Below, piece after piece: positions 26,761 to 38,600 of a stretch of DNA of 64,000 nt. The position numbers and the translations under genes are program-made. Every line of letters begins with the position of its first letter. Within the stretch, counting starts at the first letter, position 1. This DNA is from Dyadobacter sp. CECT 9275 (GTDB lineage Bacteria; Bacteroidota; Bacteroidia; Cytophagales; Spirosomataceae), in NCBI RefSeq assembly GCF_907164905.1, contig NZ_CAJRAF010000001.1:531001-595000 (forward strand). Reading direction: 5' to 3'. Under the pieces are notes generated by a model that saw nothing but the letters and a program-made list of their open reading frames with translations, ran no database searches and was not told the origin of the DNA.

Positions 26761-27690
26761 TTACGAAAAGGATAATGCTCCGTTCATGGAACGCACAGCT
26801 TCCGCCGATTTTTCAAATGCGGCCTTTTCAGCATCACTCAAACGAAGCGTTACAATTTTCTCCCATCCGCTTCTGCCCAAAACAACAGGAACACCCATAC
26901 AGATATCCTTTTGGCCATACTCCCCGTTAAGGTAAACGCTGCAGGGAACAATCCTTTTTTGATTTCTTACAATGCTTTCCACCAGCATCATCGTGGCAGC
27001 TCCGGGTGCATACCAGGCCGAAGTTCCGATGAGCTTTGTAAGCGTAGCGCCGCCTACCATGGTGTCGGCTGCAACTTTTTCCAGTTTCTCGGCTGACAGG
27101 AAACGGCTCACAGGGATACCATTATAGGTTGCCAGGCGTGTGAGAGGGATCATGGTGGTGTCTCCATGACCGCCGATCACCATCCCGTGAATATCAAGCG
27201 GAGAAACGTCCATCGCAAGGGCCAGGTAAGTTTTAAAACGGGCACTGTCCAGTGCGCCACCCATCCCGATCAAACGCTTTTTGGGGATACCCGATTCTTT
27301 CAGAGCGAGGTATGTCATGGTATCCATTGGGTTGGACACCACAATGATGATTGCCTTTGGCGAATATTTAAGAATGTTTTCAGTTACACCTTTTACGATA
27401 CCGGCATTGATGCCGATGAGTTCTTCACGGGTCATACCAGGCTTACGGGGAAGGCCGGAGGTAATCACCACTACATCGGACCCCTTGGTTTTTTCATAAT
27501 CATTGGTTGAACCTATGGGCCTGGTATTAAATCCAAGTAAGGCGGCTGTCTGGTACATATCCAGTGATTTTCCTTCGCTTACACCTTCTTTGATGTCCAG
27601 TAAGACAACCTCTTCGGCCAATTCGCGACGGATAATATTATCAGCGGTGGTTGCGCCAACCGCGCCAGCCCCTACGACAGTAATCTTCAT
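26761..27690 (-). CDS. mdh: Malate dehydrogenase (NAD-dependent, LDH-like class)
   Basis: Oxidises malate to oxaloacetate in the TCA cycle in the cytoplasm. The NAD-binding Rossmann motif GAGAVGATTA is at residues 7-16. The substrate loop GLPRKPGMTREEL has Arg82, the residue that distinguishes malate from lactate enzymes, and Arg88. The catalytic His is His175 in GGHGDTTMIPL, and VVSNPMDTMTYL holds the Asn-Pro turn. The 309-residue length and sequence fit the LDH-like MDH group used by Bacteroidota. It stands alone on the minus strand between two plus-strand neighbours. Confidence 0.95.
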   Translation of the reverse strand: MKITVVGAGAVGATTADNIIRRELAEEVVLLDIKEGVSEGKSLDMYQTAALLGFNTRPIGSTNDYEKTKGSDVVVITSGLPRKPGMTREELIGINAGIVKGVTENILKYSPKAIIIVVSNPMDTMTYLALKESGIPKKRLIGMGGALDSARFKTYLALAMDVSPLDIHGMVIGGHGDTTMIPLTRLATYNGIPVSRFLSAEKLEKVAADTMVGGATLTKLIGTSAWYAPGAATMMLVESIVRNQKRIVPCSVYLNGEYGQKDICMGVPVVLGRSGWEKIVTLRLSDAEKAAFEKSAEAVRSMNGALSFS

Positions 27691-27877
27691 AAAGAAACAG
27701 GTTTAATGAATTTGAAAATAGTGTTTTGTAAGAAGCCTTAAATTTAGGATACATAATTTGTTAAAACCATAATGAGTGTTATTTTTTATGTGAAAAGTAA
27801 TAGGCAGGCGTCCAATGTGCAATTTTTTGCGTATGTTGATAGTTATATTGCCATTACCAACCACTTTTTTGAGATCA

Positions 27878-28309
27878 ATGGATACCGATTCGTTAATAAA
27901 GAGAATTTTAAAATCTGTTTTTTTTAAACAGGCCGAAAACAAGGCTGGCCGGTATGCGGGTAATGCCTCAAAGCTCTACAAGCTGGTGAGTGACGTGGCT
28001 GGTAAGTTAAAGACTGCCGGACTGAAAGGGAACCTGGCGGGCGTGCAGCAGAATGTGCTTTTGCTGATCAGGATGGTGAAAGCCTATGCATCGGGGGAGT
28101 ACCGGGGCGTGCAATGGAAAAGTATGCTGTCTATAGTGGCAGTGCTGATCTATTTTGTTTCTCCTATTGACCTGATACCCGACTTTCTGCCCATTATAGG
28201 TATTTCGGACGACGTTGCCCTTATTGTTTGGCTGATCAAAAACCTGGGTGAGGAAATCCAGAAATTCAGTGTCTGGGAGAAGAGCGAAAAAACAATTAAT
28301 ATAGGATAA
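27878..28309 (+). CDS. DUF1232 (YkvA-like) membrane protein
   Basis: A 143-residue protein with one or two membrane segments in the DUF1232 domain: LSIVAVLIYFVSPIDLIPDFLPIIG followed by DDVALIVWLI is the family signature (positions about 84-120; only key parts quoted as hydrophobic core, SPIDLIPDF turn and DDV motif). The N-terminal half is basic and helical. I start it at the ATG at 27878 (MDTDSLIKR); the frame is open back to 27815, but the extra residues look unlike a start region. It lies 67 bases before tatA. Function of the family is not established. Confidence 0.8.
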   Translation: MDTDSLIKRILKSVFFKQAENKAGRYAGNASKLYKLVSDVAGKLKTAGLKGNLAGVQQNVLLLIRMVKAYASGEYRGVQWKSMLSIVAVLIYFVSPIDLIPDFLPIIGISDDVALIVWLIKNLGEEIQKFSVWEKSEKTINIG

Positions 28310-28345
28310 AGCGGGTCATTGATTTATTTTATAAAAAAGAATAAT

Positions 28346-28353
28346 TAAATTTG
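28346..28353 (+). promoter_or_regulatory. -7 promoter box before tatA
   Basis: The octamer TAAATTTG matches the Bacteroidota -7 consensus TAnnTTTG and lies 24 bases before the tatA ATG. A clear -33 TTTG at the right spacing was not seen, so confidence is moderate. Confidence 0.45.
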
Positions 28354-28376
28354 TAAACATAAAAATTAAAAGAGAT

Positions 28377-28577
28377 ATGGAATCAGCAACCGTTTTGGCA
28401 TTTATGGGATTAGGAGGTCAGGAGATCTTTTTTGTGGCATTGTTTGTGTTACTATTCTTTGGTGCAAAGAAAATTCCTGAGTTGATGCGCGGTTTGGGGC
28501 AAGGTATCAATGAATTCAAAAACGCAACAAAAGACGTTAAGGAGAATATTGAAAAAAGCATGGAAGACCCCAAATAA
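28377..28577 (+). CDS. tatA: Twin-arginine translocase subunit TatA/TatE
   Basis: A 66-residue Sec-independent translocase component that forms the pore for folded Tat substrates. It has a short N-terminal membrane helix ([20 protein letters not shown], about 15-34) with the FGAKKIPEL hinge diagnostic of the family, then an amphipathic helix ([17 protein letters not shown]) and a short charged tail. A consensus -7 box precedes it and a hairpin follows at 28606. tatC is not in the window. At least one protein in the window, the oxidoreductase at 56972, carries a Tat signal. Confidence 0.95.
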   Translation: MESATVLAFMGLGGQEIFFVALFVLLFFGAKKIPELMRGLGQGINEFKNATKDVKENIEKSMEDPK

Positions 28578-28605
28578 CGCTTCCATTTTTTATTAAAAGA
28601 TATAG

Positions 28606-28646
28606 CAGAGCCGTTTAAAGCAATCTTAAATGGCTCTGATTCTTTA
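28606..28646 (+). terminator. Hairpin terminator after tatA
   Basis: A 13-bp stem begins CAGAGCC and closes GGCTCTG, extended inward by GTTTAA/TTAAAT pairs, followed by ATTCTTTATT. It lies 29 bases after the tatA stop, with a modest T-rich tail. Confidence 0.6.
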
Positions 28647-28666
28647 TTAATAACCCCACAAAGATA

Positions 28667-30118
28667 TTGATTTTGAAAGATTACCTGACACTGGCTGAAA
28701 TTCAGAAAGATATACGTGAAGGAGATTTGACATGTGTCAAGTTAGTGAGTCATTACCTGCATCAGATTGAATCCAAGGCCCATTTGAACGCTTTTGTTGA
28801 GGTTTATCAGCAAGAGGCATTACAGAAAGCAGCTACCGTCGATGAGAAAATCAGGGAAGGTACGGCAGGGAAACTGGCGGGCCTCATCGTTGGATTGAAA
28901 GACGTGTTATCCCATACCGGCCACGGGGTACAGGCCGGAAGCAAGATCCTTCATGCTTACAAAGCTCCGTTTACCGCAACGGCTGTTCAGCGGTTGCTGG
29001 ATGAAGACGCTATTGTGATTGGCAGACAAAACTGTGACGAGTTTGCCATGGGTTCGTCCAATGAAAATTCCTCGTTTGGTCCGGTATTAAATGCACAGGA
29101 TATCACCAAAGTTCCCGGCGGCTCCTCCGGCGGCTCCGCGGTGGCTGTCCAGGCCGGGCTCTGCCATGCATCACTGGGCAGTGACACAGGCGGCTCGGTA
29201 CGCCAGCCCGCCGCTTTTTGTGGGGTGGTAGGTACCAAGCCTTCCTACGGCAGGGTTTCCCGCTGGGGGTTAATCGCCTATGCTTCGTCGTTTGATTGTA
29301 TCGGGCCTATCACAAAAAGCGTGGAAGATGCGGCACTGATACTGGAGGTGATGGCCGGTGCCGACGAATTCGACAGTACCGTTTCGTCCCGGAATGTACC
29401 AGCCTATAGTGGGTTGTTAGGTAGTGAAAGAAAAGTAAGAATTGGTTATATTGCGGAATCTATTGAAAATGAGTCGATAGCTCCTGAAATACGGCAACGT
29501 ACAAAAGAGGTTCTTGAACGGCTAATGGAGGAAGGGCACGTTGTGGAGGCAGTGCAGATGCATACGCTGGCACACTTGCTACCTACCTATTATATACTGA
29601 CAACGGCAGAAGCCAGCTCCAATTTGTCGCGTTTTGATGGTGTAAGATATGGCCACCGGAGCAACGAAGCGGTAGATCTGGAGTCTTTATATAAAAAATC
29701 CCGGACAGAGGGTTTTGGAGATGAAGTAAGAAGAAGAATTTTGCTGGGGACATTTGTTTTGAGTGCAAATTACTATGACGCATACTATACCAAAGCGCAA
29801 CGCGTTAGAAGTTTGGTACGGGCGGAGACCGAAAAGTTTTTTGAAAATTATGATTTTTTCATATCGCCCGTAACGCCGACCACCGCGTTTACGATCGGGG
29901 AAAAAACCGAAGATCCGCTCCAGATGTATCTCGCAGATATTTTTACGGTACATGCAAATGTTGTGGGTTGTCCGGCGATTTCAATTCCTAATGGTACTGA
30001 TCGTGACGGGATGCCCATAGGAATACAGATTATGGCCCCGTATTTTGGAGAAAGTGATATGCTCTCGTTCGCCAGGCAGTTACAGCGGCTGATCGGTGAA
30101 AGCCTTGCGATGTCATAA
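28667..30118 (+). CDS. gatA: Glutamyl/aspartyl-tRNA amidotransferase subunit A
   Basis: The amidase subunit of GatCAB, which releases ammonia from glutamine to convert Glu-tRNA(Gln), and often Asp-tRNA(Asn), to the amide. The amidase-signature triad is intact: Lys78 (VGLKDVLSH), cis-Ser153 in GGSSGGSAVA, and nucleophile Ser177 in SDTGGSVRQP. The 483-residue length is normal. No ATG precedes the conserved N-terminus, so translation should begin at TTG 28667 or TTG 28673. gatB and gatC are not adjacent; unlinked gat genes are not unusual. Confidence 0.95.
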   Translation: MILKDYLTLAEIQKDIREGDLTCVKLVSHYLHQIESKAHLNAFVEVYQQEALQKAATVDEKIREGTAGKLAGLIVGLKDVLSHTGHGVQAGSKILHAYKAPFTATAVQRLLDEDAIVIGRQNCDEFAMGSSNENSSFGPVLNAQDITKVPGGSSGGSAVAVQAGLCHASLGSDTGGSVRQPAAFCGVVGTKPSYGRVSRWGLIAYASSFDCIGPITKSVEDAALILEVMAGADEFDSTVSSRNVPAYSGLLGSERKVRIGYIAESIENESIAPEIRQRTKEVLERLMEEGHVVEAVQMHTLAHLLPTYYILTTAEASSNLSRFDGVRYGHRSNEAVDLESLYKKSRTEGFGDEVRRRILLGTFVLSANYYDAYYTKAQRVRSLVRAETEKFFENYDFFISPVTPTTAFTIGEKTEDPLQMYLADIFTVHANVVGCPAISIPNGTDRDGMPIGIQIMAPYFGESDMLSFARQLQRLIGESLAMS

Positions 30119-30392
30119 TTTTTTTGCCGGATTTGTAAATGGATCCTGCGGACCCTTCCGCATGTGATATAGTAAAAAATCGTACCGGCACGGAGCATTC
30201 ATGAGGGTAAAAACGGAAAGGAGCTCCTTTCAGAATTGACTAGTGTTAATGTCTAAGAGATTATTCTGATTCAACAGGCTGATTTTGAGTGGCTTGAAAA
30301 GTTATAAGACAGGGAATATCCCATAGTTAAAATGTAGGGGTAGGCCCAATGATAAAGACCAGGAATAGATAACCTTCAAAAAACATTTATTA

Positions 30393-31925
30393 ATGAAGAT
30401 TTCAAAGAGAGTGTTTTGGCTCGGAGCCATGTTTGCAGGAATGGGAAATGTGTGGGCTGTGGCGAGTATTCCACTAGAGCAGGGTAAATGGGAACAGGAT
30501 ACACTTGGAATTGCCGCAGCGGCAGACGAGATAGCGCTGGCCTATTTGCCAGACGTGGAGGAGATCGGAAACACACCTTCCATTCCGGAGCCATTGCTAA
30601 GAGAGAGATTTGCCAGGCTTGAAAAGTCTATACCCCTTAACTATAATAAATCATCTCACGAATTTGTAGAGTATTTTATCTATAAAAAAGCGAATTTCAC
30701 GCGGACCATGATGGAGAAAATGCCTTTGTATTTTCCCCTTTTTGAAAAAACACTCCAGAAATATGGCCTTCCGCAGGAGCTTAAGTACCTTTCCATGATC
30801 GAGTCAGGGCTAAATCCCAGGGCCATTTCAAGAGCACGTGCCGGAGGGCTTTGGCAGTTTATGTCTGCAACGGGAAGGGAGTTCGGGCTGCAGCAGAACG
30901 GATACATTGATGAGCGTTTTGAACCGGTGAAGGCAACTGATGCGGCATGCAGGTATCTGACACAGCTACACAATATTTTTGGAGACTGGGAACTCGCACT
31001 AGCCTCTTACAACACAGGTCCGGGAAACGTCAAGCGAGCCATGCGCAGGTCAAGAGGCACCACTTTTTGGACCATATACAATGTACTTCCCAAAGAAACC
31101 CGGTCGTATGTCCCGCAATTTGTGGCAATGAACTATATGATGAATTATGGACATGACCATGGGATCTACCCTGAAAATCCGGAATATCTGGTTCCCAGTG
31201 ACACGATCCATATCAATGGGTATATCGACCTGGAGGCATTCTGCACCAACAGCGGGATTGATTTTGAGGAATTGAACAAACTGAATCCGCAGATTACAAA
31301 AACGATACTTCCTGATAATACCCAGGGTTTTGTCTTAAAAGTGCCCAGTGTTAAATATACTTATCTGGTAGCCAACAGAAGTTCTATCATGGATTCCTGT
31401 ACACGCAGGCTACTCCCGGGACAGGTTATGCTGGCACGGACAGACAGCGCTTCCACGGATTCAGTATTAGCGGCAACGGGCAAGTTATACGCCAATACTG
31501 AAGAGGAGGACGAAGAGCCCGAAACGGCTAGCCGGGTAAGATCAAAAAGAACAACGCATACCGTCAGACGAGGCGAAACACTTCAATCCATTGCAAGTAA
31601 AAATCGGGTAGAAGTTGCTCAGCTAAAAAAATGGAATCGGTTGCGGAGTAGCAGAATACGGAAGGGGCAGCATCTGGTGCTCTATAAGCAAGTCAGAGAA
31701 AAGGTGCCTGTAAAAAATGCTGTTGCTTCTACATACGGGTCGGCTACAGAGGCTCCGGTAAAAAGCCATAAGAAAATAAAAATGCGCTATCACACGGTTC
31801 AGCACGGTGATACACTATGGACTATTTCCCAACGCTACGGCCTGCCTCTGAGTGATTTAAAAAGAGCGAATAGAATAAGAGGAAATGAGATCAAACCAGG
31901 TATGAAGCTATTGATTTCTGGCTAG
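30393..31925 (+). CDS. mltD: MltD-type lytic murein transglycosylase with two LysM domains
   Basis: A periplasmic enzyme that cleaves peptidoglycan glycan strands. A signal-like N-terminus (1-24) is followed by a linker and the SLT domain (about 110-260), with the catalytic Glu137 in SMIESGLNP and the supporting motifs GLWQFMSATGREFGL and ALASYNTGPGNV. Two LysM peptidoglycan-binding repeats close the protein: HTVRRGETLQSIASKNRVEV (about 388-432) and YHTVQHGDTLWTISQRYGLP (about 466-508). Its 510 residues fit MltD. It is 36 bases before ruvA and may be cotranscribed. The symbol is by domain architecture. Confidence 0.92.
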   Translation: MKISKRVFWLGAMFAGMGNVWAVASIPLEQGKWEQDTLGIAAAADEIALAYLPDVEEIGNTPSIPEPLLRERFARLEKSIPLNYNKSSHEFVEYFIYKKANFTRTMMEKMPLYFPLFEKTLQKYGLPQELKYLSMIESGLNPRAISRARAGGLWQFMSATGREFGLQQNGYIDERFEPVKATDAACRYLTQLHNIFGDWELALASYNTGPGNVKRAMRRSRGTTFWTIYNVLPKETRSYVPQFVAMNYMMNYGHDHGIYPENPEYLVPSDTIHINGYIDLEAFCTNSGIDFEELNKLNPQITKTILPDNTQGFVLKVPSVKYTYLVANRSSIMDSCTRRLLPGQVMLARTDSASTDSVLAATGKLYANTEEEDEEPETASRVRSKRTTHTVRRGETLQSIASKNRVEVAQLKKWNRLRSSRIRKGQHLVLYKQVREKVPVKNAVASTYGSATEAPVKSHKKIKMRYHTVQHGDTLWTISQRYGLPLSDLKRANRIRGNEIKPGMKLLISG

Positions 31926-31961
31926 TACTGTAAGCACTTTCACACATGCTAAATAATATTT

Positions 31962-32555
31962 ATGATTGCCTACGTTAGCGGAACGGTTGTTCACAAAGAT
32001 CCAGCCTATGCAATAATCGACGTAAACGGGCTGGGGTATGAATTAAAAATTTCCCTCCAGACGTATGCCGCACTTCCTGAAAAAGGTGTTCGATGTAAGC
32101 TAGTAACATATCTCAGTATCCGAGAGGATGCCCACGTCCTCTTTGGGTTTTGGGCAGAAGAGGAAAAAAAGCTTTTTCTTGACCTGATAGGCGTATCAGG
32201 TGTAGGTCCTTCCACTGCACTCGTTATGTTATCTTCATTTTCGTCCGAAGAAATTATGAAAGGCATTGCGGAGGAAGATGTCCGTCTGATCCAATCGATT
32301 AAAGGCATAGGTTCCAAGACTGCCCAGCGCGTTATCCTTGAATTAAAGGATAAAATGAAGAAAGAAGCAATTTCCCTGAATGCTGATTTCAGAACTTCAG
32401 ACGGGACGTCGGCTCGGATACGAAATGAGGCGATGGCTGCACTGGTGACGCTGGGTATACCTAAGGCCACTGCCGAAAAAAGTATTGATTCAATAATAAA
32501 GCGGGAGGGAAGCGGTATCACGGTGGAACAATTGATAAAACTTGCATTGCGGTAG
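31962..32555 (+). CDS. ruvA: Holliday junction DNA helicase subunit RuvA
   Basis: RuvA tetramers bind Holliday junctions and load the RuvB motor. The N-terminal OB fold (MIAYVSGTVVHKDPAYAIID, residues 1-20) is followed by two helix-hairpin-helix motifs, LIGVSGVGPSTALVML (about 74-89) and IQSIKGIGSKTAQRVILELK (about 109-128), then the flexible linker and the C-terminal RuvB-contact domain (AMAALVTLGIPKATAEKSI). Length 197 is typical. It directly precedes sprA, the same arrangement I recall in other gliding Bacteroidota. ruvB and ruvC are not here. Confidence 0.96.
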   Translation: MIAYVSGTVVHKDPAYAIIDVNGLGYELKISLQTYAALPEKGVRCKLVTYLSIREDAHVLFGFWAEEEKKLFLDLIGVSGVGPSTALVMLSSFSSEEIMKGIAEEDVRLIQSIKGIGSKTAQRVILELKDKMKKEAISLNADFRTSDGTSARIRNEAMAALVTLGIPKATAEKSIDSIIKREGSGITVEQLIKLALR

Positions 32556-32636
32556 TAATTACAGGACTTCTCGTGCCGGTTTCGGAAAACATGGATTTGA
32601 TATTAGCCCCAACCTTCCCAAAATTCAGAATTAGCT

Positions 32637-35600
32637 TTGTCATCAACGGTTTACTCACTGCTTTTTAAGGCTTTAACATTTTCGGCTGGAGCCATGCTAT
32701 TAGCAACGGCCCCGGTTGATATAGAGACGGATAATACCCCATACCTCGCCGACCTGGTGCTGGCGGCGGATACCCTTGTTGATTCAACTAAAAGAACCAT
32801 AGGCCGATCGGGTAGCCAGATGATCACCCGGCTGAAGGACTATTATGCCAACCGGCTGGTGCAGCCCCGGCCACGGTCACCCTTTTATTTAAAAGATCCG
32901 GCCAATATCGCTACCAGCATCTTGCTGGATAGTTCGGGCAAGGTGGGTGTAACTGAGCAGATCCAGACGCCAACGGGCCGCTTGGACTACCGCGCGCCTG
33001 AGCTCATGGATATCGAAACTTATGACAAGATTCAGGAGGACAGGGCATTCAAAAGTCTTTTAAGGGAATATGCAGGCAGGCAAGATGGAAAAAGTGCCAT
33101 GGGGGCCAGGGGATTGTTGCCCAAGTTGGATATTCCGCCTGCCATTTCAAAATTGCTGGGAGATGATTTTATAAATTTTAAACCCACCGGTTTTGTATCC
33201 CTTGATCTGGGTGTGATGCACCAGTTTCTTGATAATCCCGTTATCCCGATCAGACAGCGGAAGACTACCCAGTTTATTTTCAATCAACAGATTAACATTA
33301 ATTTTGACGCAAAACTGGGAGACCAGCTGGGTTTTCAGACGAACTTTGATACCAAGGCCAATTTTAATTTTGAGAATGCCATTAAGCTGAACTATAAAAA
33401 TCCGGAAGAAAGTTTTATCCGAAAAATTGAAGCGGGTAATATCAACTGGGCGATCAACAGCCAGCTTATTCCCGGCGTACAGAATCTGTTTGGTATTAAA
33501 ACCGATTTTCAGTTTGGCAGACTGAGTGCCACTTTTGTGGCGTCCAATCAGAGATCCAGCAAAGAGAGGTTTGTTCTCAGAGGCGGGGCGCAAAGCAGGG
33601 AATTTGAGCTGAAGGCTGATACCTACGACGAAAACCGAAACTTCTTCCTGTCGCAGTATTTCCGGAGTATTTATGAAAAATCACTTCAGAATACCCCTCA
33701 GATCACTTCCGGAGTGACAGTAACCCGTATGGAGGTATACGTAACAAACCGTACCACCACCACGGAATCTCTGCGCAACGTTGTCGGCTTTACGGATTTG
33801 GGGGAACCCTCCCCGTATCGGAGCGGCAGCCAGAACCTGGCGCCCATTCGTTCCAATTTGCCGGTTGATAATGCTACAAATGGTTTGTATAACACGCTTA
33901 AAAATAACGAAGGTTTCCGGCAAGTGGATGCCACGAATTCATTTATCACTGGTTTGGGGTTTGAGAAAGCAGTGGATTATGAATTATTGAGAGGAGCCAA
34001 AAAACTGGTAGCTGAAAGAGATTATACTTTTCACCCACAGCTTGGTTACATATCGTTGACTACCGCCCTGCGCAATGATGAAATTCTGGCAGTAGCCTAT
34101 GAATATACATTAAACGGGAGGTCTTACAAGGTGGGTGAACTCACGGAGGATTACCAGAACCGGAAGGATAATGAGGTAATTGCGCTGAAATTACTCAAGT
34201 CGTCGACGATACGTAACAATACCAACCTGCCTATGTGGGATCTGATGATGAAAAACGTTTATTCATTAGGAACCAGCCAGATCGATAAGCAGGGATTTCA
34301 GCTCAGGGTAATTTATAAGGATGATTTGACAGGTATTGACAACCCCAATCTTCAGGAAAGCAGTATTGCCAATGTACCGCTGATACGCCTGCTGGGTCTT
34401 GACCGGCTCAACCCTGTGAATGATCTTCAGCCCGATGGCAACTTCGACTTTGTGGATAAACTTACTGTGGATACCAAAACAGGTCGCATCATTTTTCCGG
34501 TGCTGGAACCGTTTGGGTCAACGCTGTCAAGGAAATTTGGCGCCGGGGAAGATCAATATCGAAGTAAGTATGTATTTAATGAACTGTATCGGACAACGAT
34601 GATCGACGCTCAGCAGATTACCGAGCGGAATAAATATTATCTTAAAGGATCTTATCAGTCCAGTTCAGGTACTACCGTACAGTTACCGTTTAACGTGCTG
34701 GAATCGTCGGTGACGGTGACCTCGGGCGGAGTGCCGCTTTCGGCAGGTTCCGATTACATAGTCGAGGCACAGATCGGCCAGGTACGTATCATCAACACCA
34801 GCGTTCTTAATTCCGGACGAGAGATCGTGATTGAATATGAACGTCCGGATATGTTCCAGAACCAGATCCGCTCTCTGCTGGGAACAAGGCTTGACTACGT
34901 GGTTAACCGGGATATGAGTATCGGGCTCACTGCCATGAAATACCGGGAGAGGCCGGCGGGTTTTCTTACCCGGGTTTCTATTGGGAATGAGCCGGTAAAT
35001 AACACAATGGTGGGTTTTGATATCAATGTCAGAAAAGATGTTCCGTTCCTGACCCGGTGGCTGGACAAGCTTCCGTTGATCCAGACCAAAGAAATGTCCA
35101 CCATTCAGTTTAAAGCGGAGGTTGCCAAGCTTTTCCCAGGCGTGTCCAAAGACGTTAATAACAGGTCTCTGGTAGATGATTTTGAATCAGCACGTACGGT
35201 CTATGATCTGGCACGCCAACCTCAGAAATGGCGCCTTGCTGCGGTTCCGGCCAAATTCAGAAGCGGAGCCGATGGGAAGTCACTGGCCTATGCCTACAAG
35301 CGGGCCAAAATATCTGCCTACACCGTTGATAATATTTTTGGCGGCGCGCAGGGCTTAGGAGGAGGGTACCAGTCGCCTTCTAATATAACGGAAGCCGACA
35401 GAGAGAATTTTTACGAGAGATTGTATCTGCCTAATGAAATATTCCCGAACCGTTCCATTGCCGGGCTGGTGACTTATCCGCAAAATATACTGGATATTGC
35501 CTACTATCCGAGTGAGCGGGGTATCTACAATTACAATACAGACTTAACGCCCGATGGCCGTCTGAAGCTTCCCAAGCAAAACTTTGGAGCGCTTACGCGG

Positions 35601-38600
35601 GCCATTACTTCAGACAATGATTTTGATAATGCCAATATCGAAAATATTGAGTTCTGGATGTTGGATCCCTTTATCAAAGATAATGTAAAAGGTGTAGTGC
35701 GGGATGGGTTTGAGAACAAGCCTAACAACACAGGTGGCAAGCTGGTTTTCAACCTGGGAGATATATCCGAGGATGCCATTCCGGACGAACGTTACAATTT
35801 TGAGAATGGTTTGCCCATTACTCAAAAAGTGGTGAACGTCAATGTAGATTCTACGGCATGGGGGTATGTCACCAAATCCCAGTATCTGATCAACGCTTTC
35901 AGTAATGAATCAGGCGCACGGCAGCGGCAGGATATCGGTCTGGACGGTCTTACAAATGAAGAAGAAAGGATTTTCTTTAAACAATATATAGACAGATTAC
36001 CCGCTAACCTGACCACCGAGGCCAGGCAGAAAATAATCTCTGATCCTTCCGGAGATGACTTTAGGTTTTTCCTTGGAGCTGAACTGGATAGTGCCAACAG
36101 TAAGGTGCTTGAACGCTACAAAAACTATCTGGGAATGGAAAACAATTCACCGGAGAGTTCTGGAAATGCGGCAACCATCACACCCTCTTCCATTAATATA
36201 CCGGATGGTGAGGATATGAATGTGGACAATACCATTAATGACAACGAATCCTATTACGAGTATGAGATAGACCTCAAACCGGATCAGCTGGCTGTCGGTA
36301 GCGGATATGTTGTGGATAAAACCGTGACTGACGGACAGAACTGGTATCTGTTCAGGGTACCTCTAAAGGAATTTACCGGCAATGTAGGGGGAATGAACGG
36401 CTTTAAGTCGATCCGGTTCATCAGAATGTACCTGGCCGAATTTGAGCAGCCCGTTGTACTTCGTTTTGCCCAATTGCAGATGGTAGGGCAGCAATATCGC
36501 AAGTACACTGCCGAACTTAGCAGTACAGGTTTGGAAGAAGTTCCTGAACCTTATGATGCCAAGCTTACCATTGGGACCGTGAGTATTGAGGAGAACGGAC
36601 AAAAAAGTACTACTTCTGACAGAAAATATCAGTATACCCTGCCTCCGGGGTGGATCCGGGACCAGGACAACACCCAGCGGCCTCCTCTGTTGTTGAATGA
36701 GCAATCGATGAGTATCTGTGTGACCAACCTTCGTGACGGAGATGCACGGGCCGTATACAAAAATGTGAACCTGGACCTGCTCTTTCGCAAGCGTCTGCGG
36801 ATGTATGTTCACATGCAGAACGATCAGGATGAAGACTATATGGTGGGAGGGTTTATGCGGATAGGTACCGACCTCACTCAGAATTACTATGAAATCAATA
36901 TCCCGAAGCTGAAAGCAACTACTCCGTCGGCCAGCGTGGATACGGAAGTATGGCCTGAGACCAACGAAATTAATATAGCACTGGCAGACCTGATCAGGGT
37001 GAAATCTCTGCGAAACAGACAGATTGATAAAAACCAGAGTGTGCCCTACACCATCCTCACCGATGATGGTAAATATGAACTGACGGTGGTGGGAAATCCG
37101 GATTTGAGTGCCGTGAAGGTAATGATGATCGGGATGCGTAATCCTAAATCCAATGATGAAGCGGCCAAGAGCTTTTGTTTATGGGTTGATGAAATGCACG
37201 TGGAAGGATTTGATGATACGGGCGGAATGGCTGCTATTGCCCAGCTTAATGCCAAGCTGGCTGATTTTGCCACGGTATCTGCCTCGGGGCGTATCGAGAC
37301 ATTCGGTTTTGGGAGCGTACAGCAAAGAATCGGGGAACGGACCCGAAACTTCACTTCGGAATTTGGTATCTCTTCCAATGTCTCGCTGGATAAGCTGCTG
37401 CCGCAGAGCTGGGGTTTCAGTATTCCCATGTTTGTGAGTTATGACCGCCGGAATGTGAAGCCGCATTTTGATCCGCTGGATCCGGATACACCTTTGAATA
37501 CCTCCCTGGATAATCTTCGAACCGATGAAGAACGGGACGGATACCGGCGGATGGTGGAAGAAAACGGAGTTAAAAGAGGTATCAATTTTTCGAACGTAAG
37601 GAAGGTCAAAACAAAGCCCGGGGCCAAAAATCACTTTTATGATTTTGAGAATTTTGCATTTACCTATGCCTTCAGCGACGATCGCCGGAGGAATATCCTG
37701 ACGCAGGAATATACCCAGAAAATGTATAAGGGTGGTATTGCCTATACTTACAGCAGCCAGCCGAAAGCGTTTGAGCCATTTAAAAAATGGCAGACCAAAA
37801 ACAGATGGGGAGAGTTTATCAAGGAGTTTAACCTGACATTGCTCCCCAACATGGTATCCGTGCGTACCGATGTTGACAGACGGTTCCTGAAAACACAGTT
37901 GCGCAATGCAGATCTTACCACAGATGGTATTCAGCCTATGTATGAGAAATATTTCTGGTTTAACCGGTACTACGACCTGGGCTGGAACCTCACCAGGAAT
38001 ATGACACTTACTTACAATGCATCTGCCAACTCTATTATTGACGAGCCAGGGGGAGATATCAATACCCAGGAAAAGAAAGATTCGTTATGGGCTAATTTTA
38101 AAAAACTGGGACGGATCAAAAACTTTGACCAGCGGATTGACCTGACCTACCGTTTGCCACTGGATAAGATTCCATTGCTGGACTGGATGACCGCCGATTA
38201 CAAGCATGCTGTGGCTTACCAATACCAGGCGAATGCGCTCGGGCTAAAGGATACCACGGGATTACCGTTCGGAGATATTATCCGTAACAGCCGCGAAAGA
38301 GGGCTTTCGGGGAAGGTGGATTTTGTAGCCCTTTATAACAAACTTAAGTATCTGAAATTTGCCAACACCCCTTCGGCCTCACGTAAAAACTTTGCCAGAA
38401 GTCCTGGGGATATAGAAGAGGTAGATATGAGATCTACCGATGTTCTCAAAAATATCACCCGTCTGCTGATGACCGTACGCGGAATTAATTTCAGCTATAC
38501 CATACAGGAAACCACAGCCTTGCCGGGATATCTGCGAGCGCCGAAGTACTTCGGGCTGGATAATGCCAATGCACCAGGGCTGGGTTTTGTGCTGGGACAG

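Noticed and set aside
27815..27877. Longer N-terminus for the DUF1232 protein
   Set aside because: The extra residues are hydrophobic without signal-peptide form, and the internal ATG gives a normal family start.
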